From Pseudomonadota bacterium (GTDB taxonomy: Bacteria; Pseudomonadota; Gammaproteobacteria; UBA9214): DNA of 64,000 nucleotides. The DNA lies in NCBI GenBank assembly GCA_041395565.1, contig JAWLAI010000007.1, positions 1 through 64,000 on the forward strand, in the 5' to 3' direction. The position numbers were made by a program, and so were the translations under genes. This document shows positions 1-11,103 of the stretch, piece by piece. The notes under the pieces are model-generated. The model saw only the letters and a list, made by a program, of their open reading frames with translations. It did not search any database and had not been told where the DNA came from. How positions within the stretch are numbered: the first letter of the stretch is position 1; each line of letters starts with the position of its first letter.

Positions 1-69
1 CTGCATCCCATCTCACAAGAAAGGGGCCTGATGGCCCCTTTCTTGTGAGATGGCGGAGAGGGAGGGATT
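1..69. repeat. Direct repeat, left copy, carrying a tRNA-Ser 3' end
   Basis: This 69-base stretch recurs at 178-246 with a single difference at the tenth base. It contains the 40-base perfect inverted repeat that follows the tRNA-Ser gene, then about 19 bases matching the 3' end of that tRNA including CCA (51-69). Identity stops where the T-arm loop should follow. It is therefore a truncated tRNA tail plus terminator, not a second tRNA gene. Confidence 0.8.
11..50 (-). terminator. Perfect 18-bp hairpin terminator, duplicated copy
   Basis: The stem is 18 bp with a four-base loop (TGAT). A GGGGCC/GGCCCC core is followed by TTTCTTG, so it can work as an intrinsic terminator in either direction. 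It is the second copy of the hairpin that directly follows the tRNA-Ser gene. Confidence 0.6.
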
Positions 70-177
70 ACTCGCCCCTGCGGGGCTCACCCTCCGGGCC
101 GGCCTGCGGCCGTTCCCTCGCCTGCACTGCAGGCTCGGGTCGAACCCGTCCTGATCGATATCGAGGGTTCGAATCCG

Positions 178-246
178 CTGCATCCCGTCTCACAAGAAAG
201 GGGCCTGATGGCCCCTTTCTTGTGAGATGGCGGAGAGGGAGGGATT
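178..246. repeat. Direct repeat, right copy, overlapping the tRNA-Ser 3' end
   Basis: This is the partner of the repeat at 1-69, with a period of 177 bases. This copy is continuous with the complete tRNA-Ser gene. The 108 bases between the copies hold T-loop-like GGGTTCGA words in both orientations but no foldable tRNA. Confidence 0.8.
188..227 (-). terminator. tRNA-Ser intrinsic terminator
   Basis: A perfect 18-bp inverted repeat with a four-base loop begins on the base after the tRNA CCA end. The core GGGGCC/GGCCCC stem and following TTTCTTG resemble a rho-independent terminator for the minus-strand tRNA transcript. Confidence 0.75.
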
Positions 247-318
247 CGAACCCTCGATGGGCTTTTGACCCATACTCCCTTAGCAGGGGAGCGCCTTCGG
301 CCTCTCGGCCACCTCTCC
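228..318 (-). tRNA. tRNA-Ser (anticodon GCU)
   Basis: Read on the minus strand this folds as a class II tRNA. The acceptor GGAGAGG pairs with CCTCTCC, the anticodon stem CTCCC/GGGAG holds a loop with GCT, a long variable arm follows, the T-arm is GAGGG-TTCGAAT-CCCTC, and CCA is encoded. The long variable arm and GCU anticodon identify a serine tRNA reading AGC/AGU. It lies just beyond csrA, as in many gammaproteobacteria, where csrA precedes a tRNA-Ser gene. Confidence 0.96.
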
Positions 319-749
319 AGGATGTATGTTCGCGCATACTCGCATATTCCGGTGCGGGACGTGCCTTTCGGTCAGCGACCGGATACCACACCGGCGGTCG
401 GCAGCAACAGCCCGATCCGCAGCCGGGATTATAACGATATTCAGGCGCCCGTGTTCAAATCATTCGGTCCGGGCTGCGCTGGCGCCAATGCGGCTGCTCC
501 ACCGCGGTCACTGCAGGCGCCTTGCCGCACACGTCTTCGCTGCGGGTAACGCACGGCCCCGGTTTGCGCAGTGCTGACGGCACGGCAGAACCGCCGTGAT
601 GTCCGCAGGCGGTCATTGCACTTGTGACTGGGAATCGAACGCATGCAGCAGATGCACGGCGGCTGGATGCCGCATATCAGCAGGAAAATCCCGTTTGCAG
701 CGGACCGGGACCGACCGATCAGCGTACTGCCGGTATCCGGCCCGGCAAC
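319..749. other. Intergenic region between tRNA-Ser and csrA
   Basis: These 431 bases hold no convincing gene. The short ORFs lack ribosome binding sites and recognisable sequence. The only signal I can support is the tRNA-Ser promoter near 428-458. Confidence 0.6.
428..458 (-). promoter_or_regulatory. Putative sigma-70 promoter of tRNA-Ser
   Basis: On the minus strand a perfect TATAAT (428-433) is followed by the GC-rich discriminator CCCGGC, typical of stable-RNA promoters under stringent control. The best -35 candidate is TTGAAC (453-458) with a long 19-bp spacer, so the -10 box is firm and the -35 weak. The start site would lie about 100 bases before the tRNA. Confidence 0.5.
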
Positions 750-938
750 TCAGTTGGTCCCGTCTTTCTTGCTCTGCTCGTCCTTGATCCGGGTATAGAT
801 CTCCTCGCGATGGACGGCGACGTTCTTGGGGGCGTTCACCCCGATCCTGACCTGGTTTCCCTTCACACCCAGGACCGTGATCGAGATGTCGTCACCGACC
901 ATCAGGGTTTCTCCAACTCTGCGCGTAAGTATCAACAT
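750..938 (-). CDS. csrA: Carbon storage regulator CsrA
   Basis: This 62-residue protein begins MLILTRRVGETLMVGDDI, the near-invariant CsrA/RsmA start, and keeps the core VRIGVNAPKNVAVHREEIY. CsrA homodimers bind GGA motifs in mRNA leaders and alter translation and stability, controlling carbon flux, motility and biofilm genes. Length is normal for the family. A GAGG ribosome binding site lies just upstream. The position between lysC and tRNA-Ser, downstream of alaS, is a conserved gammaproteobacterial arrangement. About 200 bases separate it from lysC, so it probably has its own promoter. Confidence 0.97.
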   Translation of the reverse strand: MLILTRRVGETLMVGDDISITVLGVKGNQVRIGVNAPKNVAVHREEIYTRIKDEQSKKDGTN

Positions 939-981
939 CTTCTCAACCTCTTGTTATCGTGTTTCCCTGTCAAGGCTTGTG

Positions 982-995
982 CAATTCGTGAATTG
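982..995. promoter_or_regulatory. 14-bp palindrome upstream of csrA
   Basis: CAATTC-GT-GAATTG is a perfect inverted repeat in the AT-richer csrA leader, 44 bases before the start codon. It could be a dimeric repressor site or an mRNA hairpin. Nearby, CATAAT (minus strand) could serve as a -10 box. No regulator can be named. Confidence 0.3.
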
Positions 996-1145
996 TTATT
1001 ATGACTTCCGGCCGGAGTGGTTGATGCACCGGCGTCGTCAGCGGCTGCCTGAGCAGCACACTGCTTTAGGAGTATATATGAAAGTCGCGCCGTGAGAATA
1101 TCCTTGAAACTGTTTTAGTTTCCAATTGCATCACAATGATTTTTA

Positions 1146-2381
1146 CTATTTCTTTACCGTGGGCGCCTGGTCCAGGTGGAAGGCGTCGTGCAGCGCCCGC
1201 ACACCCAGCTCCAGATATTTCTCATCGACCACCACGGAAATCTTGATCTCCGAGGTCGAAATCATGCGGATGTTGATACCCTCGCGCGCCAGGGCCTCGA
1301 ACATGGTCGAGGCGATGCCGGCATGCGAGCGCATGCCCACACCCACCAGCGAGATCTTGACGATCTTGTTGTCCCCGGTCACCTCGCGCGCACCCAGCTC
1401 GCGCGCCGTGCTCTGCAGGGTCGACATCGCACGCTTGTAGTCGTTACGGTGCACGGTGAAGGTGAAATCCGTGGTGGCACCGTCCGGGGCGATGTTCTGC
1501 ACGATCATATCGACCTCGATATTGGACTCCGCGATCGGCCCCAGGAGCTTGTAGGCGACACCCGGCGTATCCGGTACGCCGAGTACCGTCAGTTTCGCTT
1601 CGTCCCGGTTGAACGCGATGCCGGAAATCAGTACGTCTTCCATCTCTTCTTCCTCGTAGGTAATCAACGTGCCCTCGCCTTCCTCGAACGAGGACAGCAC
1701 GCGTAGCGGAACATTGTAGCGGCCGGCAAAGCTGACCGAACGGATCTGCAGCACCTTCGACCCGAGGCTGGCCATTTCCAGCATTTCCTCGAAGGTGATG
1801 CGATCGAGCCGGCGCGCGTTCGGCACCACGCGCGGATCCGTGGTGTAGACGCCGTCCACGTCGGTATAGATCTGGCATTCGTCCGCCTTCAGCGCGGCGG
1901 CCAGCGCCACCGCCGTGGTGTCCGAGCCGCCGCGGCCCAGCGTGGTGATATTGCCGTGTTCGTCGGCGCCCTGGAAACCCGCCACCACCACGACGCGCCC
2001 GCCCGCCAGATCCTCGCGGATCCGCCGGTCGTCGATCTCGCGGATGCGCGCCTTGTTGTGCGCGCTGTCGGTCAGGATGTGCACCTGCGATCCGGTATAG
2101 GAACGCGCGCTGCAGCCACGCTGCTCCAGCGCCATGCTGAGCAACGCGATCGTCACCTGCTCGCCGGTCGCCAGCAGCACGTCGAGCTCGCGCGGACTGG
2201 GCGTTGCGCTGACCTGGCCGGCCAGGTCGATCAGCCGGTTGGTCTCGCCGCTCATCGCGGACACCACCACGACCAGGTCATTGCCACGGTCGCGCCAGTC
2301 GAGGACCTTGTCGGCGACGTGGCCGATACGCTCGGGAGAGCCGACCGAAGTGCCGCCATATTTCTGAACGATAAGTGCCAT
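1146..2381 (-). CDS. lysC: Aspartate kinase
   Basis: Aspartate kinase phosphorylates L-aspartate with ATP, the first step toward lysine, threonine, methionine and diaminopimelate. The chosen ATG gives 411 residues starting MALIVQKYGGTSVG, with the kinase KYGGTS signature at residues 6-11. A longer reading frame exists upstream, but its extra 22 residues overlap alaS and do not match the family. The C-terminal third carries two ACT-type allosteric domains (around VLGVPDTPGVAYKLLGPIA and ISLVGVGMRSHAGIA). It is a monofunctional enzyme without a homoserine dehydrogenase domain. It lies 41 bases after alaS and is probably co-transcribed with it. Confidence 0.96.
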   Translation of the reverse strand: MALIVQKYGGTSVGSPERIGHVADKVLDWRDRGNDLVVVVSAMSGETNRLIDLAGQVSATPSPRELDVLLATGEQVTIALLSMALEQRGCSARSYTGSQVHILTDSAHNKARIREIDDRRIREDLAGGRVVVVAGFQGADEHGNITTLGRGGSDTTAVALAAALKADECQIYTDVDGVYTTDPRVVPNARRLDRITFEEMLEMASLGSKVLQIRSVSFAGRYNVPLRVLSSFEEGEGTLITYEEEEMEDVLISGIAFNRDEAKLTVLGVPDTPGVAYKLLGPIAESNIEVDMIVQNIAPDGATTDFTFTVHRNDYKRAMSTLQSTARELGAREVTGDNKIVKISLVGVGMRSHAGIASTMFEALAREGINIRMISTSEIKISVVVDEKYLELGVRALHDAFHLDQAPTVKK

Positions 2382-2422
2382 ATCGGGAATATTCCTGAGG
2401 TAATACCTGAAGTGCCGGGCCG

Positions 2423-5053
<2,631 letters not shown>

Positions 5054-5187
5054 GTTGATTCTGACCCGGATGGATTGGGGACGTTATTATTCAGGGATTT
5101 GGGGACGATTGGAAGATGCCGCTGCTGTGGCGGTGACTGATCCTGGCAAACCGGTCACAGCCGCCCGTTCCCGAACCGGCCGGCCCG

Positions 5188-5641
5188 TCAGCCTTCGTCG
5201 TCGCGGAACACCCGCCCGATCTGTTCCGCGGTGAAGCCGCGCTGCTGCAGAAACCGCATCTGCCGGCTGCGCTCGCGCAAATCGCGCGGGACGGCCGCAC
5301 CGAACCGCTTCTCGCGCACCGCGCGCAGCAGCGCCAGCCAGTCTTCCGCCAGGGCCGCGATGTTGTGCTCGATCAGCCCCTCGCCTATCCCCCGTTCGCG
5401 CAGCTCGGCGCGGATCTTCTGCGGCCCGGACCCGCGCTGGTAACGCGACCAGACGAACTGCTCGGCGAAGCGTGCATCGCTTTGCAGCCCTTCCGCCGCC
5501 AGGGCCGCGACGGCGTCAGCGACCGCATCCCCGTCGAAGCCGCGCGCCGCCAGCTTGCGGGCCAGCTCCTGCGTGCCGTGCTCGCGGCGCGCCAGCAGGT
5601 CCAGCGCCGCGCGCCGGATGGCGCCGTCGTCCGCCGCCTGC

Positions 5642-5658
<17 letters not shown>
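5188..5658 (-). CDS. recX: Regulatory protein RecX
   Basis: RecX binds RecA filaments and limits recombinase activity. The 156-residue protein has the family's helical triplet repeats, including RRAALDLLARREHGTQEL and RFAEQFVWSRYQRGSGPQKI. Its ATG overlaps the recA reading frame by 17 bases, implying translational coupling. A second start further in is possible, but family alignment favours this one. It precedes alaS by about 130 bases. Confidence 0.94.
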
Positions 5659-6682
<1,024 letters not shown>

Positions 6683-6754
6683 CAATCTCCTCCGCATCCG
6701 GTTCGTGGCATGCCGCTCCCTGGCGCGCCGGTGCCGCGGATTATCACACAGAAG

Positions 6755-7285
6755 TCAGCCACCCTCTAGCGGCCAGCAGGCGAGCGGACGATAGCTGCTG
6801 CCGTTTTCGGCAGGCACCGACTCCACCAGACAGAAATCGCTGACAGGCCAGTTCACGACAGGAAAATCCGGCACTGCCGCAGGCTGGCTGCAGCGCCGCG
6901 CGACGGTGATGTGGGCCTGGAAAGCGCGCGCCTCCGGCACCAGCCCGCAACCGGCAAGACAAACGCGCAGCGCGCCGGCCAGTTCCCACAACGGCGGCGG
7001 CATGTGAGCCGGGCCGAGCCAAAGTATGCGCGGCCGCGGCCAGTAACCGGCGTGATCGATGCAGAGTTCGAACGGCGCGGCGCGGACGGCGCCGGCGTTG
7101 CGCGCCAGACAGGCGGCCACCTCCGCCGTGACCGGACCCGCGAAAGCCAGGGTCAGGTGCAGATTGTCCGCGGGCACGCGCTTGATGCGCTTGCCGGCCA
7201 GCGCCTGGCCCGCAGCCGCCAGCGCCGCCCGCACAGCGGCATCCGGCCACAACGCGAAAAACAGCCGGCGCCTGGCTTCAGGCAT
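6755..7285 (-). CDS. thpR: RNA 2',3'-cyclic phosphodiesterase (2'-5' RNA ligase family)
   Basis: This 176-residue 2H phosphoesterase has the two defining H-x-T-x motifs: HLTLAFAG near residue 43 and HITVARR about 85 residues later. Family members open 2',3'-cyclic phosphates on RNA and can reversibly form 2'-5' linkages. The N-terminus RRLFFALWPD is typical of ThpR/LigT. Its start overlaps the end of pncC by 8 bases and recA follows 72 bases later, so the three likely form one operon. Confidence 0.92.
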   Translation of the reverse strand: MPEARRRLFFALWPDAAVRAALAAAGQALAGKRIKRVPADNLHLTLAFAGPVTAEVAACLARNAGAVRAAPFELCIDHAGYWPRPRILWLGPAHMPPPLWELAGALRVCLAGCGLVPEARAFQAHITVARRCSQPAAVPDFPVVNWPVSDFCLVESVPAENGSSYRPLACWPLEGG

Positions 7286-7766
7286 CGGCGCTGAGTTCGA
7301 TCAGCCGGGTGATGCCATGGATCACCGCGGCCCGCCGCACCTGTTCGCGCCCCCCGGCGAACAGCCGCGTCTCGATACGGGTAGCGCCGCGCCGGGTTGC
7401 CCAGGCGAAACACACCGTGCCCACCGGCTTGCCCGGCACTGCGCCGCCCGGCCCGGCGATACCGCTGATCGCCAGCGCCAGATCGGCTGGACTGTGCCCC
7501 AGCACGCCGGCGGCCATGGCCGCGACCGTCGGCTCGCTGACCGCGCCATGCTGTTGCAGGGTCGCCGCCGGCACGCCGAGCATCTCCTGCTTGGCCGCAT
7601 TGCTGTAGGTCACGAAGCCGCGCTCGAACCAGCGCGAGCTGCCGGGTACGTCGGTCAGGCATTTCGCGACCCAGCCGCCGGTACAGGACTCGGCCACGGC
7701 CAGCCACATGCCGCGCGCCTGCAGCTGCGTTCCCAGACGCTCGGAGAGTTTGAACAGGTCGGACAT
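7278..7766 (-). CDS. pncC: Nicotinamide-nucleotide amidohydrolase PncC (CinA C-terminal type)
   Basis: PncC deamidates nicotinamide mononucleotide to nicotinic acid mononucleotide in pyridine nucleotide salvage. The 162-residue protein has the catalytic-serine region LAVAESCTGGWVAKCLTDVPG and the family motifs GFVTYSNAAKQEMLGV and AISGIAGPGGAVPGKPVGTV. It consists of the amidase domain alone, without the CinA N-terminal domain. It is the first gene of the pncC-thpR-recA-recX run, and its upstream region is shared with the divergent mutS. Confidence 0.95.
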   Translation of the reverse strand: MSDLFKLSERLGTQLQARGMWLAVAESCTGGWVAKCLTDVPGSSRWFERGFVTYSNAAKQEMLGVPAATLQQHGAVSEPTVAAMAAGVLGHSPADLALAISGIAGPGGAVPGKPVGTVCFAWATRRGATRIETRLFAGGREQVRRAAVIHGITRLIELSADA

Positions 7767-8027
7767 GCTGCAGTCATTGTAACGGGAACCAAAATGGGGT
7801 CAGTACCCTTTTTCGTGCACCGGACGCGCTGCAAGGGGGCGGCGCGCACCCGGGTGGCAGCGCCTGTGGCTGCACCGCCGCACGCGCAAGGGGCGGCGCC
7901 CAGGCCGACAAGAACCGATCTCACGAATGCATTACAGGAACATGTTTTTCCTTGAGTTGTTATCGAGCCCGATCTCCGTCCGCGGCGCGCTGCGCAAATC
8001 ACGCACAATCGGGTAGACTTGCCCGCC

Positions 8028-10595
8028 ATGACCGCCGCCCCGTCCGCCCATACCCCGATGATGCAGCAGTATCTCGGCATCAAGTCGGAGCATCCGGATA
8101 TCCTGCTGTTCTACCGCATGGGCGACTTCTACGAGCTGTTCTACGACGACGCCAAACGCGCCGCCCGCCTGCTCGATATCACCCTGACCGCCCGCGGCAA
8201 GTCGGCCGGCGAGGCCATCCCGATGGCCGGTGTGCCGGTGCACGCCGTCGACCAGTACCTGGGCCGGCTGGTGCGCCAGGGCGTTGCGGTCGCCATCTGC
8301 GAGCAGGTCGGCGATCCTGCCGCCAGCAAGGGTCCGGTCGAGCGCAAGGTGGTGCGCATCGTGACGCCGGGCACGCTGACCGACGAAGCCCTGCTCAGCG
8401 AGCGCCAGGACAACCTGCTGGTCGCGGTCAACCCGCTTGGCGGGGACTGGGGCATCGCCGTGCTCGACCTGGCCGGCGGCCGTTTCACGGTCCAGGAATG
8501 CCGGGGTGACGAGGCCCTGCTCGGCGAGATCACCCGGATCGACCCGGCCGAACTCATCACCGGCGAGGACGTCAGGCTGCCCCCCGAACTGGCGGGCCAT
8601 CCGCGCCTGCGCCGCCAGCCGCCGTGGCTGTTCGAAACCGACAGCGCCACGCGCCAGCTCAACGCACAGTTCGGCACCCGTGACCTGTCCGGATTCGGCT
8701 GCGCGCGCATGACGGCGGCGATCGGCGCGGCCGGCGGTCTGCTCGAGTATGTCAGGAACACCCAGCGCACGGCCCTGCCGCACCTGCGCGGACTGCGCGT
8801 CGAGTCGCGCGCGGACAGCCTGGTACTGGACGCCGCCACCCGCCGCAACCTGGAGCTGGAAAGCGCCGGTTCGGGACAGCGCGAACACACCGTGGTCGGC
8901 GTGCTCGACCGGACCGCCACGGCGATGGGCGGCCGCCAGCTGCGCCGCTGGCTGCACCGCCCACTGCGCGACCGCGCCGCGCTCGAGCAACGCCACCAGT
9001 GCGTCGCCGCGCTGGGCGAGAGCGCGCTGCACGAATCCCTGCACGAACTGCTGCGCGGCTGCGCGGATATCGAGCGCATCCTGGCGCGCGTCGCGCTGAA
9101 GTCGGCGCGCCCGCGCGACCTGTCCGGGCTGCGCGACAGCCTCGCGCTGCTGCCGGCGCTGCAGGCGGCGCTGGCGCGCACCGACGACCCGCTGGCGCGC
9201 GACCTGGCGGCGCGCATCGGTGTGCATGCGGCTACCCACGAGCTGCTGGCGCGCGCCATCCGGGAACTGCCGCCGCAGCTGCTGCGCGACGGCGGTGTCC
9301 TGGCCGCCGGCTATCACGCGGAACTCGACGCCCTGCGCGAGCTGAGCGAGCACGGCGATGCCTGCCTGCTGGACATGGAGGCGCGCGAGCGCGAGCGCAC
9401 CGGCATCGCGAACCTGAAGATCCGTTACAACAAGGTGCACGGCTACTACATCGAGGTCAGCCGCCTGCAGGCCGACAACGTGCCGGACGACTACCAGCGC
9501 CGCCAGACCCTCAAGGGCGTGGAACGCTACATCACGCCGGAGCTGAAAACGCACGAGGACCGGGTGCTGAGCGCGCACGAACGCGCGCTGGCGCTGGAGA
9601 AGGCGCTGTACGACGCGCTGCTCGATGCGCTGATCGAGCGGCTGGATCCGCTGTCGCGCACGGCCGAGGCCATCGCCGAACTCGACGTGCTGGCCAATTT
9701 CGCGGAACGCAGCCGCACCCTGGGCCTGTGCCGGCCGCAACTCGCGGCGCGCAGCGGCATCGATATCAGCGGCGGCCGCCACCTGGTGGTGGAATCGCTG
9801 CTGGACGCGCCGTTCATCCCCAACGACGCCCGGCTCAACGACCGCCAGCGCATGCTGATCATCACCGGGCCGAACATGGGCGGCAAATCGACCTATATGC
9901 GCCAGACCGCGCTGATCGTCTTGCTCGCGCACATCGGCTGCTTCGTGCCCGCCGACAGCGCGGTGATCGGCCCGGTCGACCGCATCTTCACGCGCATCGG
10001 CGCGGCCGACGACCTCGCCGGCGGTCGCTCCACCTTCATGGTCGAGATGACCGAGACGGCGAATATCCTGCACAATGCGACGGCACACAGCCTGGTGCTG
10101 ATGGACGAGATCGGCCGCGGCACCAGCACCTACGACGGGCTCGCGCTGGCCTGGGCCTGCGCCGTGGACCTGGCCGTACGCATCAAGGCCTATACCCTGT
10201 TCGCGACCCATTATTTCGAGCTCACCGCCCTGCCGGAGCAGTATGACGGCATTGCCAACGTGCACCTCGACGCCACCGAGCACGCCGACCGCATCGTCTT
10301 CCTGCACAGCGTGCGCGCGGGCGCCGCGGACCGCAGCTACGGCCTGCACGTCGCCGCGCTGGCCGGCGTGCCCCGGGCGGTCATCCGCCAGGCGCAGGCG
10401 CGGCTGGCGGACCTGGAACGGCGGCAGCAGGCTGCCGCGCCTGCTTCGCCGCAGATGCCGCTGTTCCAGGCCGCGGCCGAACACCCGGCGCTGACCGCGC
10501 TGGACGCGCTCGATCCGGACAGCCTGTCGCCGCGCGAAGCCCTCGCGCAACTGTACGCGCTCAAGGCGCTGGTACAGCCGGAACCCGTCTCATAA
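8028..10595 (+). CDS. mutS: DNA mismatch repair protein MutS
   Basis: MutS recognises mismatches and recruits MutL. The mismatch-binding Phe-x-Glu lies in RMGDFYELFYDDA near the N-terminus. Walker A GPNMGGKSTYMRQ sits near residue 613 and Walker B LVLMDEIGRGTSTYDG near residue 690. The protein is about 855 residues, normal for MutS1. I chose the ATG at 8028 (MTAAPSAHTPMMQQYL); an in-frame TTG three codons earlier, close behind GGGTAG, is a reasonable alternative. The gene is divergent from pncC across about 260 bases. Confidence 0.98.
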   Translation: MTAAPSAHTPMMQQYLGIKSEHPDILLFYRMGDFYELFYDDAKRAARLLDITLTARGKSAGEAIPMAGVPVHAVDQYLGRLVRQGVAVAICEQVGDPAASKGPVERKVVRIVTPGTLTDEALLSERQDNLLVAVNPLGGDWGIAVLDLAGGRFTVQECRGDEALLGEITRIDPAELITGEDVRLPPELAGHPRLRRQPPWLFETDSATRQLNAQFGTRDLSGFGCARMTAAIGAAGGLLEYVRNTQRTALPHLRGLRVESRADSLVLDAATRRNLELESAGSGQREHTVVGVLDRTATAMGGRQLRRWLHRPLRDRAALEQRHQCVAALGESALHESLHELLRGCADIERILARVALKSARPRDLSGLRDSLALLPALQAALARTDDPLARDLAARIGVHAATHELLARAIRELPPQLLRDGGVLAAGYHAELDALRELSEHGDACLLDMEARERERTGIANLKIRYNKVHGYYIEVSRLQADNVPDDYQRRQTLKGVERYITPELKTHEDRVLSAHERALALEKALYDALLDALIERLDPLSRTAEAIAELDVLANFAERSRTLGLCRPQLAARSGIDISGGRHLVVESLLDAPFIPNDARLNDRQRMLIITGPNMGGKSTYMRQTALIVLLAHIGCFVPADSAVIGPVDRIFTRIGAADDLAGGRSTFMVEMTETANILHNATAHSLVLMDEIGRGTSTYDGLALAWACAVDLAVRIKAYTLFATHYFELTALPEQYDGIANVHLDATEHADRIVFLHSVRAGAADRSYGLHVAALAGVPRAVIRQAQARLADLERRQQAAAPASPQMPLFQAAAEHPALTALDALDPDSLSPREALAQLYALKALVQPEPVS

Positions 10596-10755
10596 TCGAA
10601 CCGTTTTGCGGGTATACTGGCGCGGTGCACGTTTCCCCGCGCCGGTCGATGACATGGAGCTGCGCGGTGCGTACCCTGCATGTGCTAGAGCAGTGGCCTG
10701 AAACTGGAAACATGGCGGCGCCGATTGCGCCGCCGCAGACAGACTGGAGCGTGGT

Positions 10756-11079
10756 ATGACATTCGTGGTGACCGAAAACTGTATCAAGTGCAAATACACG
10801 GACTGCGTGGAGGTGTGTCCGGTCGACTGTTTTCACGAAGGGCCCAACTTCCTCGTTATCGATCCGGACGAGTGCATCGACTGTACGCTGTGCGAGCCGG
10901 AATGCCCGATCGGCGCCATCTTCGACGAGGGCGACCTCCCCGCCGGCCAGGAGCAGTTCCTGGAACTCAATGCCGAACTGGCGAAGGCATGGCCGGTCAT
11001 CACGCAGATGAAATCCGCGCCGCCCGACGCCGACGAATGGAAGGACAAGCCGAACAAGCTGCAGTACCTGGAGCGCTGA
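10756..11079 (+). CDS. fdxA: Seven-iron ferredoxin FdxA (3Fe-4S/4Fe-4S)
   Basis: This 107-residue low-potential electron carrier matches Azotobacter ferredoxin I-type proteins. It opens MTFVVTENCIKCKYTDCVEV. One cluster motif lacks a normal fourth cysteine (C-x2-C-x4-C..CPVDC) and the second is CIDCTLCEPECP, the arrangement for one [3Fe-4S] and one [4Fe-4S] cluster. The C-terminal extension (AWPVITQMKSAPPDADEW) is characteristic. It follows mutS by 160 bases, a recurrent neighbourhood in purple sulfur and related bacteria. Its redox partner is not encoded nearby. Confidence 0.95.
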   Translation: MTFVVTENCIKCKYTDCVEVCPVDCFHEGPNFLVIDPDECIDCTLCEPECPIGAIFDEGDLPAGQEQFLELNAELAKAWPVITQMKSAPPDADEWKDKPNKLQYLER

Positions 11080-11103
11080 GGATGCCCCGGCGCACCCTCC
11101 GGG

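Noticed and set aside
160..190. Plus-strand T-arm-like GAGGGTTCGAATCC suggesting another tRNA
   Set aside because: No acceptor or anticodon stem can be formed around it and no CCA follows; it belongs to the duplicated tRNA-Ser tail region.
5085..5115. TTGGGGACG words before alaS that recall repeats near transposase remnants
   Set aside because: Only two short partial copies, no inverted ends and no transposase frame.
7795..7815. GGGGTCAGTACCC word between pncC and mutS suggestive of a REP element
   Set aside because: Single copy in the window and no partner hairpin; not enough to call a repeat.
7932..10550. 872-codon minus-strand frame opposite mutS
   Set aside because: Antisense shadow of mutS with Gln/Arg/Ala-biased composition and no recognisable domain.
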